Shown here piece after piece: positions 34,438 to 39,482 of a stretch of DNA of 39,482 bases (its first letter is position 1; each line of letters opens with the position of its first letter). Source of the stretch: Actinomycetes bacterium (lineage in GTDB: Bacteria; Actinomycetota; Aquicultoria; UBA3085; Oleimmundimicrobiaceae); the NCBI GenBank assembly GCA_030614255.1, contig JAUWKI010000011.1, forward strand, positions 1 to 39,482, written 5' to 3'. A program made the translations under genes and the position numbers. Under the pieces are notes generated by a model. It saw nothing but the letters and a program-made list of their open reading frames with translations, did not search any database and was not told the origin of the DNA.

Positions 34438-34496
34438 CTTATTTTCTCCCTCAGGGAGAGATAAGCGATAGGGTATAAAAAGCAATTTTTATGCCT
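34438..34496 (+). promoter_or_regulatory. Two tandem hairpins in a leader
   Basis: Hairpin 1 (34438-34465): CTTAT and TCTCC pair with GGAGA and ATAAG. Hairpin 2 (34470-34496): ATAAAAA-GCAA-TTTTTAT on a GNRA loop, extended by AGG/CCT. They end 22 bases before a small gene with a strong ribosome site. I could not match them to a known riboswitch. The 206 bases between apgM and the small gene hold nothing else recognised apart from AT-rich sequence with a possible TATAAT-like box near 34420-34432. Confidence 0.45.
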
Positions 34497-34518
34497 GCCG
34501 ATTTTGCAAAGGAGATCC

Positions 34519-34776
34519 ATGAATTTTATCATGGGTTTCTTTTTGTTTTTAAAAGTTGTTTTTATTTTTGGATGTGATTTGTTGAAAATGGATAAAAGCA
34601 ATTTAGATGTTTTATTCAAGGAGTTCGATAAATTTTGCAATCAGCTGGATGAAAAGACCTTGAATGGTTTTGTGGTTTCCATGAGAGATTTTATTGAGAA
34701 TGAGTACGCTTCTTTAACCATTGTAAAGAAGAATGGAAGAATTACGGGTTTTGATCTTAAGATTACATACAGGTAA
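34519..34776 (+). CDS. Small hypothetical protein with hydrophobic N-terminus
   Basis: The 85-residue protein of no known family starts MNFIMGFFLFLKVVFIFGC, a signal-like segment with a weak lipobox ending in Cys19, and continues with a charged helical part (KMDKSNLDVLFKEFDKFCNQLDEKTLNGFVVSMRDFIENEY) and a C-terminal strand pair (LTIVKKNGRITGFDLKITYR). ATG 34519 has AAAGGAGATCC directly upstream. Translation could instead begin at ATG 34588, which would leave only the soluble part. Stands alone before a strong hairpin. Confidence 0.6.
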   Translation: MNFIMGFFLFLKVVFIFGCDLLKMDKSNLDVLFKEFDKFCNQLDEKTLNGFVVSMRDFIENEYASLTIVKKNGRITGFDLKITYR

Positions 34777-34825
34777 GGATAAGCAAAAGTAGGCTGCATT
34801 AAAAACGAATAATCTAACGAGGAAT

Positions 34826-34890
34826 GGCCAGCACGGAAAAACCGAGGGCTATTAAGCGATGTTTATCTCGCTTAATAGCCCCTTATTTTT
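34826..34890 (+). terminator. Strong terminator or attenuator before the Nap-like operon
   Basis: GGGCTATTAAGCG (34846-34858) pairs perfectly with CGCTTAATAGCCC (34869-34881), followed by CTTATTTTT. The next gene starts only 15 bases later. Upstream, GGCC (34826-34829) and CGG/CCG can fold with GGCT (34847-34850), an alternative hairpin that takes part of the terminator's 5' arm. This is the layout of a transcription attenuator, but it may simply end the preceding small gene. Confidence 0.8.
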
Positions 34891-34904
34891 AAGAGGCGAA
34901 TGGC

Positions 34905-35840
34905 ATGAGTAGAAAAACTTTGCAAACGTTTCGAAAACTCGTTCAATCTTTAGTGTTTTTTTCAATAATTCTTATTCCTCTTTTGAGTTCATATCGAATT
35001 AATCTATCAAGCGAGGGCCTAGTCTCCGTTGGGCGGCCGGAATTAAAGGCGGTATTTTGGTGTTTTGATAGAGTTATTGGTGGTCTTACCGATGTAAATC
35101 TAATTGGAAGTTCCGTATGGTCTGTAAACATTCTTGGTTTTAACATAATGGACCCACTTGCCGTCGCCAGTCATATTTTTGCCACACGCCATATTTACCC
35201 ATTGGTCTTATTAAGTAGCATCATTCCTCTTATTTTTACTCTCATTTTTGGAAGAATATTTTGCGGATGGATTTGTCCGTTCAATTTTATTATGGAGATG
35301 AATGCCAAGCTGCGGTCTTTCTTGCAAAAGAAGAATGGCATGGGTCTGGAAGACGTAATTTTTAGCCGTAAACATAAGTATTTTGTCCTCGGCCTAGGTC
35401 TCTTATTGTCTGTCATATTTGGCATCCAATTGCTCCCTGTAATCTATCCGCCCGCAGTTATCGGAAGGGAAATTGCATCTCTTGTTTCTTATCGCGGAGC
35501 TGGGATTGGTGCTTGCTTAATAATTCTTCTGATTGTCTTCGAATTGTTTTTTTCGAGAAGATGGTGGTGCAAATATATTTGCCCCGGTGGAGCTCTTTAT
35601 TCTCTTCTGGGCTCGGGACGTATTCTTCAAATTCAAAATGATGTGGATAAGTGTAATGGCTGTCTAAAGTGCAAAAAGGTTTGTCCGCTGGGGTTGAATC
35701 CCGCCGAAGGCGAAGTTGGTATGGAATGCACAAATTGTGGAGTTTGTTATTCGAACTGTCCGAAGAAAGCTCTGAAATTCAAGTTTGGAAAACCCGGGAT
35801 AAACCTCTCCTTATTAAAAAGAAAAAAAGGGAAACCATAG
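34905..35840 (+). CDS. NapH-like membrane ferredoxin
   Basis: The 311-residue protein has about four membrane helices and the NapH/CcoG-type cytoplasmic motifs FCGWICPFNFIME (after the third helix) and WWCKYICPGGALYSLLG. A C-terminal ferredoxin part carries CNGCLKCKKVCP and CTNCGVCYSNCP. Such proteins take electrons from the quinone pool and pass them to a periplasmic partner such as NapG. It is the first gene of a three-gene operon with a NapG-like protein and a molybdopterin oxidoreductase. AAGAGG lies upstream of ATG 34905. Confidence 0.9.
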   Translation: MSRKTLQTFRKLVQSLVFFSIILIPLLSSYRINLSSEGLVSVGRPELKAVFWCFDRVIGGLTDVNLIGSSVWSVNILGFNIMDPLAVASHIFATRHIYPLVLLSSIIPLIFTLIFGRIFCGWICPFNFIMEMNAKLRSFLQKKNGMGLEDVIFSRKHKYFVLGLGLLLSVIFGIQLLPVIYPPAVIGREIASLVSYRGAGIGACLIILLIVFELFFSRRWWCKYICPGGALYSLLGSGRILQIQNDVDKCNGCLKCKKVCPLGLNPAEGEVGMECTNCGVCYSNCPKKALKFKFGKPGINLSLLKRKKGKP

Positions 35841-35877
35841 TTTTGAAAGTTTGATGTTTGTGAAAGGAGATAAAACT

Positions 35878-36504
35878 TTGGAAATAAAGAGGAGAGACTT
35901 TTTAAAAAAGACCGGGAGTTTGGCGTTGGGGGCTGCGGGAATTTCCCTCCTGTTTTTAGGGAAAGATGTTTACGGTGAGGAATTAAAAATCCGATTGCTC
36001 AACAGCTATTACGAGAGTGGTTTATTAAGACCACCCGGAGCGGTAGAAGAAAATCAGTTTTTAAGCAAGTGCATTCGGTGCTTAAGATGTGCGGAAGTCT
36101 GCCCGGTTGGGGCCATAAAATGTGCTGATACCGGAAGTCTTCTAGCCCTCGGCACTCCTTTTATTGTTCCAAAAGAAAGAGGATGCACTCTCTGTATGAA
36201 TTGTACGAGGGTTTGTCCCACTGGGGCCTTAGAGAAAATTGAAGATGACCAGGATGTTGTCCGAAAAAAGGTGAAGCTAGGCGAGATTGTGTTGGATGAG
36301 TCAATTTGTTCGGCTCATACGGGAAAAAGAAAATGCGCGGCTTGTTTTTACGCATGTCCGTTCTCTGGTAAAGCAATAGAAATTATGCCTCCCGACTTAA
36401 AACCAAAGGTAAATGTGAACAGTTGTGTGGGCTGTGGCCTTTGCGAGGAGGTGTGCACTCAAGGAGCAATAAGAATTAAGCCTCATGGTTTAAATAAGGC
36501 TTAA
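35878..36504 (+). CDS. NapG-like Tat-exported ferredoxin
   Basis: The product of about 208 residues carries a twin-arginine signal (IKRRDFLKKTGSLALGAAGISLLFLG) and four [4Fe-4S] motifs: CIRCLRCAEVCP, CTLCMNCTRVCP, CSAHTGKRKCAACFYACP and CVGCGLCEEVC. It resembles NapG/MauM. It should relay electrons from the NapH-like protein to the Mo enzyme outside the membrane. The start is a TTG at 35878, with AAAGGAGA 8 bases upstream, rather than the earlier in-frame TTG/ATG at 35851-35856, which lie before that ribosome site. Confidence 0.9.
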   Translation: MEIKRRDFLKKTGSLALGAAGISLLFLGKDVYGEELKIRLLNSYYESGLLRPPGAVEENQFLSKCIRCLRCAEVCPVGAIKCADTGSLLALGTPFIVPKERGCTLCMNCTRVCPTGALEKIEDDQDVVRKKVKLGEIVLDESICSAHTGKRKCAACFYACPFSGKAIEIMPPDLKPKVNVNSCVGCGLCEEVCTQGAIRIKPHGLNKA

Positions 36505-36540
36505 GAAAGGAAACATTAATTCAAGAGAGGTGAGAAGAGT

Positions 36541-38739
36541 ATGAAGGATAAAAAGATGTTAAAGGAAGAGGAATTTATGAAAAAGAGGGGAGGAATTACT
36601 AGAGCGCAATTTTTAACTCTTATGGAGTGGACTGCGCTGGGCATCGGTTGTGGTGGACTCGGGTTCATAACTGGCTGTGGGACGAAAAGCGGAGTCGAAG
36701 GTGTGGGAGAAAATGCCACCACGGAGCTAATCAACACGGTGTGTAGAATCTGTGGTCCTCGCTGCGGCATGACGGCCACTGTTAAAGGTGACAAAATTGA
36801 GAAACTTGAAGGTTGGAAGGAGTTTAAAAGCAAAGGGTATCTATGTCCCATGGGCCTCTCCCTAAAAGAGTTTGTCTATGCGCCCGACCGTCTCAAGTAT
36901 CCTATGAAAAAAGAGGGCGGGAGTTGGAAGAGGATTTCCTGGGAAGAAGCTCTGGATACAATCGCCGAAAAGTTAAATGGAATTAAAAAGGAGTACGGCG
37001 CCGAAGCTGTGGATTTTCACTTTGGGAAGGCGTTGGTGGCGCAGGAGAGTAGGTATTACATGGAGAGACTTTGCAATGCTTTTGGCACTCCTACATATTC
37101 GTCGGTAGGGAGTCAATGTCATGGTGCCAAATTGATAGGCCATAAACTGACTTATGGCGGTATCCCTAGTCCTGATTATAAAAATACTCAGTGCGTTATA
37201 GTTTGGGGTTGTAATCCCGAGGCCTCAAATCCTTTGGCAGCGGAAAGTATTCTAAAAGCCAAAGAAGGGGGAGCCAAGCTAATTGTTATTGATCCCGTAA
37301 AAATTCCACTTACAAAAGAGGCCGACGTGCATTTACAGGTTAGGCCGGGTACCGACGGAGCCCTAGCGCTTGGCATGCTAAATATAATTATATCGGAGGA
37401 CCTCTACGACAAAGAATTTGTGGAAAATTGGACCGTAGGTTTCGATAAACTTGTTGATTTGGTCAAGGGATATTCTCCAGAGAAGGTTTCCGAGATAACT
37501 TGGGTTCCGGCCGATATGATTAGAGAAGCTGCTCGGATATATGCGAGCAACAATCCTGCTTGCATTTGCCAAGGGAACGCACTCGATCTTCACACAAATA
37601 CCATTCAGATGATTCGCTCCATCGCCATACTCCAAGCAATTTGTGGCAATTTGGATGTGGCAGGAGGGGGTCTAGTGGGAGGCGGGGCCAAGCTTGCTGA
37701 TATCTCACTTGAGAAAAAACGTCCGGAGATAAAGCCGGTGGGTTCAACCGAGCACCCCTTATTTTATGAATTTAGACATCAAGCTCAAGCCAACTACTTG
37801 CCGGAGGCGATACTTTCGGAGAAGCCCTATCTAATTAAGGCGATGGTTGTTGTAGGTGGCAATCCACTTTTAACTGGTCCGAATGCCAACAAAATGGAAA
37901 AGGCGCTTAAAAAGCTTGACTTTGTCGTGGTCATGGACTTTTTTATGACTCCGACGGCTGAGTTGGCTGACATTGTTCTACCCGCTGCCACCTTCTTTGA
38001 ACGAGCTGACCTTGTTACAAGAGGTAAAATAATGTTTTTGGATAGGGTAATACCGGAATACGAGGAAAGTTGGCCCGATTGGAAGTTCATTTTTAAATTG
38101 GGTAAGAAGTTGGGGTATGAGGAATATTTCCCCTGGGAAAATGTAGAAGAAGCTTTCGATCACAGATTAAAACCACTGGACATCACGGTCGAGAAACTGA
38201 AGAAAGAGCCATTAGGTATTGCTTTGAGCGAGAAAAGTTATAAGAAATATGAGAAGGGTGGATTCAAGACACCCTCGAAAAAAGTTGAGATTTACTCAGA
38301 GAAGTTGGAGAAATTTGGATATGATCCTCTCCCAACTTTTGTAGAGCCCAACGAGAGCCCCATAAGCAAGCCCGATTTGGCTGAGGAATACCCCTTGGTT
38401 CTAACCTCAGGAGCGAGGATACCCGTATATATGCATACGATGATGCGGAATATTGAATCTTTGCGGAAGATGGTTCCGGACCCTGTTATAAACATTAATC
38501 CTGTGAAAGCGAAGGAGTTAAACATCGAAGATGGTAACAAGGTGATTGTTGAAACGCCTCGGGGTAGCATTGAAGTAAAAGCCAAATTTACCAAGGAAAT
38601 TGATTCCCGAGTAGTTCACGTCCCGCATGGGTGGAGCGATCCGGCCAACGTGAATGTCTTAACTGACGATGAGGTTTTGGATCCTATCTCAGGTTTTCCT
38701 GCTTACAAATCGTTATTGTGTAAGGTTGAGAAAGCTTGA
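36541..38739 (+). CDS. Molybdopterin (bis-MGD) oxidoreductase catalytic subunit
   Basis: The 732-residue member of the DMSO-reductase family has an N-terminal [4Fe-4S] site (Cys68, Cys71, Cys75, Cys102: CRICGPRCG..LCPMG). Cofactor segments include WGCNPEASNPLAAESI, VIDPVKIPLTKEADV, RPGTDGALALGML, VGGNPLLTGPN and DFFMTPTAELADIVLPAATFFE, and the C-terminal domain carries VHVPHGWSDPANVN. Cys193 in GSQCHGAKL is the likely Mo ligand, so it is a Cys-type, not Sec-type, enzyme. The substrate is unknown; polysulfide/thiosulfate, nitrate or a selenium/arsenic oxyanion are all possible. The N-terminus ITRAQFL..ITGC is Tat-like but lacks the second Arg. An internal ATG at 36577 is an alternative start. 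Confidence 0.9.
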   Translation: MKDKKMLKEEEFMKKRGGITRAQFLTLMEWTALGIGCGGLGFITGCGTKSGVEGVGENATTELINTVCRICGPRCGMTATVKGDKIEKLEGWKEFKSKGYLCPMGLSLKEFVYAPDRLKYPMKKEGGSWKRISWEEALDTIAEKLNGIKKEYGAEAVDFHFGKALVAQESRYYMERLCNAFGTPTYSSVGSQCHGAKLIGHKLTYGGIPSPDYKNTQCVIVWGCNPEASNPLAAESILKAKEGGAKLIVIDPVKIPLTKEADVHLQVRPGTDGALALGMLNIIISEDLYDKEFVENWTVGFDKLVDLVKGYSPEKVSEITWVPADMIREAARIYASNNPACICQGNALDLHTNTIQMIRSIAILQAICGNLDVAGGGLVGGGAKLADISLEKKRPEIKPVGSTEHPLFYEFRHQAQANYLPEAILSEKPYLIKAMVVVGGNPLLTGPNANKMEKALKKLDFVVVMDFFMTPTAELADIVLPAATFFERADLVTRGKIMFLDRVIPEYEESWPDWKFIFKLGKKLGYEEYFPWENVEEAFDHRLKPLDITVEKLKKEPLGIALSEKSYKKYEKGGFKTPSKKVEIYSEKLEKFGYDPLPTFVEPNESPISKPDLAEEYPLVLTSGARIPVYMHTMMRNIESLRKMVPDPVININPVKAKELNIEDGNKVIVETPRGSIEVKAKFTKEIDSRVVHVPHGWSDPANVNVLTDDEVLDPISGFPAYKSLLCKVEKA

Positions 38740-38765
38740 TTTTAGCAATGAATGGGAACGAGCTT

Positions 38766-38796
38766 AAAAAGGCGCGGATTAAATCCGCGCCTTTTT
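38766..38796. terminator. Intrinsic terminator after the Mo oxidoreductase operon
   Basis: AAAAAGGCGCGGAT and its exact complement ATCCGCGCCTTTTT are separated by TAA: a 14-bp stem with GC-rich core and T-run, able to terminate both strands. Confidence 0.95.
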
Positions 38797-38870
38797 AATT
38801 TGTTTAAGTGCGATATAATTTAATTTGATGAAAAAAGACTTAGTTAAAAGTATTTCAAGAGGATGGATAT

Positions 38871-39074
38871 ATGGTTGAAATCATATCCATAAAAATCGGA
38901 GATGTAGTAAAACTTAAAAAACCCCATCCTTGCGGCGCGAATGAATGGGAAGTGACAAAGCTCGGAATGGATATTGGGCTCAAATGTGTAAACTGTGGCC
39001 GAAAAGTCCGGCTTTTGAGATACGATTTTGATAGGAGATTTAGGGGATATATAAAGATAGCTGATGGCAGATAG
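38871..39074 (+). CDS. DUF951 small conserved protein
   Basis: The 67-residue protein has the DUF951 pattern: IGDVVKLKKPHPCGANEWEV, then GMDIGLKCVNCGRKVRL and a basic end. Cys20, Cys38 and Cys41 could bind zinc. Function unknown; the family is widespread in Firmicutes and neighbours, often near genes for DNA segregation or translation. Its last codons (IADGR, stop) are encoded inside the 7-bp repeat array that begins here, so the C-terminus has been reshaped by the repeat. GAGGATG lies before ATG 38871. Confidence 0.9.
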   Translation: MVEIISIKIGDVVKLKKPHPCGANEWEVTKLGMDIGLKCVNCGRKVRLLRYDFDRRFRGYIKIADGR

Positions 39075-39150
39075 CTTATAGCAAATAGCATATGGCAGGT
39101 GGCTGATGGCAGGTAGCAGATGGCTGATGGCTGATGGCAAATGGCAGATT
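39061..39150 (+). repeat. 7-bp tandem repeat array (TGATGGC/AGATGGC)
   Basis: About thirteen consecutive 7-base units, such as TGATGGC, AGATAGC, AGGTGGC and AAATGGC, keep strict phase with consensus (A/T)RATRGC. A second, shorter series follows at about 39281-39310 (GGCAGAT units) and GAGTATA/GAGTATG units lie at 39188-39210 and 39310-39340. The complement occurs at 16300-16335. It recalls the heptamer STRR repeats of cyanobacteria. The window's last 400 bases hold only repeats and AT-rich sequence. Confidence 0.85.
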
Positions 39151-39223
39151 GTTAAAAGCGGAGAGCGCGGAGCATAGAGCAGAGAGAGTATAGAGTATGG
39201 AGTATAGTAAAACCAGCAATCTG

Positions 39224-39280
39224 GCTAAAGCACAGCTCCTGTATCAGGCAAACTGCCGACTCCCGACTAAGAAACTATTT
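39224..39280 (+). repeat. Third, degenerate copy of the DUF4870-flanking repeat
   Basis: GCTAAAGCACAGCTC, then CTGTATCAG and GGCAAACT match the 50-bp repeat at 15338 with two internal deletions. The following GAAACTATTT is also shared. It shows the repeat is dispersed and not restricted to the cassette. Confidence 0.7.
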
Positions 39281-39458
39281 GGCAGATGGCAGATGGCAGG
39301 TAGCTGATAGAGTATAGAATATAGAGTATGGAGTATGGAAGAAATGAAAAATGGAGAATGTAGAAATAAAAACGATAATTAAAAATTAAGAAAGTTTTTG
39401 AAAGCGTTTTAGAATTTTATTTTTTAGGGCTTGGTTTTCAATTTTAAATTTTTCTATA

Positions 39459-39482
39459 CCGTGCCTACCGCCGTGCCTACCG
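39459..39482 (+). repeat. Tandem 12-mer at window end
   Basis: CCGTGCCTACCG occurs twice in tandem and is cut by the window edge. The complement of CGGTAGACACGG at 15315-15326 differs at one base, and CCTACCGGCAGGCA at 23091-23104 is a related word. Confidence 0.7.

Noticed and set aside
34777-34890. Named riboswitch (Moco, fluoride, cyclic di-GMP) before the NapH-like gene
   Set aside because: The core motifs of these classes as I know them are not present; only a generic attenuator-like layout can be supported.
36541-38739. Selenocysteine in the molybdopterin oxidoreductase
   Set aside because: The position expected for the Mo ligand is a normal Cys codon (Cys193) and no in-frame TGA interrupts the gene.
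39061-39150. CRISPR-like regular repeats
   Set aside because: Units are 7 bp with no unique spacers between them and no cas genes in the window; it is a simple tandem array.
1-39482. tRNA, rRNA or tRNA-Sec genes
   Set aside because: No cloverleaf with a GGTTCRANYCC-type T-arm or rRNA segment was recognised in any intergenic gap; tRNA-Sec must be outside the window if present.

Overview
The window is 39.5 kb of a moderately AT-rich chromosome (about 42% GC by eye) from an uncultured, probably anaerobic bacterium. The dnaK-grpE-dnaJ-hspR-clp order with a MerR-type HspR is typical of Actinomycetota, and the strong GGAGG ribosome sites and plentiful Fe-S, selenium and molybdenum enzymes fit a low-GC, deep-branching anaerobic lineage of that kind. 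This placement is inference. No rRNA, tRNA, CRISPR array or prophage was seen.

Layout. 1-3.7 kb: a hairpin resembling an IS200/IS605 right end, a stand-alone LigD-type 3'-phosphoesterase, cutA-sppA, a cysteine-rich ferredoxin and a nitroreductase. 3.8-8 kb: mutM, an HD-GYP-like protein lacking the HD histidine, pdxS-pdxT (PLP synthase) and a ferredoxin. 8.2-14.9 kb: the heat-shock operon behind a near-consensus promoter overlapped by a HAIR-like operator, ending in a ClpC-type unfoldase. 14.9-16.4 kb: gene-poor and repeat-rich, with a DUF4870 gene flanked by a 50-bp inverted repeat of 48/50 identity. 16.4-20.7 kb: ApbE, then two paralogous DUF2229/2-hydroxyacyl-CoA dehydratase-like proteins and their ATP-dependent activase. 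20.7-23 kb: a decaying block of small lipoproteins, including a G7-tract frameshift, a lipoprotein remnant and a headless DUF4870 copy. 23.2-25.5 kb: NfnA/NfnB-like electron-bifurcating oxidoreductase.

The most distinctive section is 25.7-31.1 kb, a compact selenium-metabolism locus: TusA-like carrier, YedE transporter, YedF, a cysteine-desulfurase-family enzyme, a DUF3343 putative Se/S carrier, a divergent LysR regulator and selD. The selD gene is itself interrupted by an in-frame UGA at the catalytic position (residue 16), with a hairpin just downstream, so it is most likely a selenoprotein. Its true start is a GTG at 30102, upstream of the open frame. Next come a TIM-barrel protein, an unrecognised cysteine-rich protein with a degenerate PP-loop-like motif, and archaeal-type phosphoglycerate mutase. 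34.4-38.8 kb holds a possible attenuator, a NapH-like membrane ferredoxin, a NapG-like Tat ferredoxin and a molybdopterin oxidoreductase with Cys as probable Mo ligand. The end holds a DUF951 protein running into a 7-bp tandem repeat.

Together: Nfn supplies and balances low-potential electrons, the activase cluster probably drives an ATP-dependent reduction, the Nap-like operon carries electrons to a Mo reductase outside the membrane, and the selenium locus imports and activates Se for selenoproteins including SelD. Intergenic DNA is dominated by 4- and 7-bp tandem repeats and dispersed palindromes that seem characteristic of this genome.
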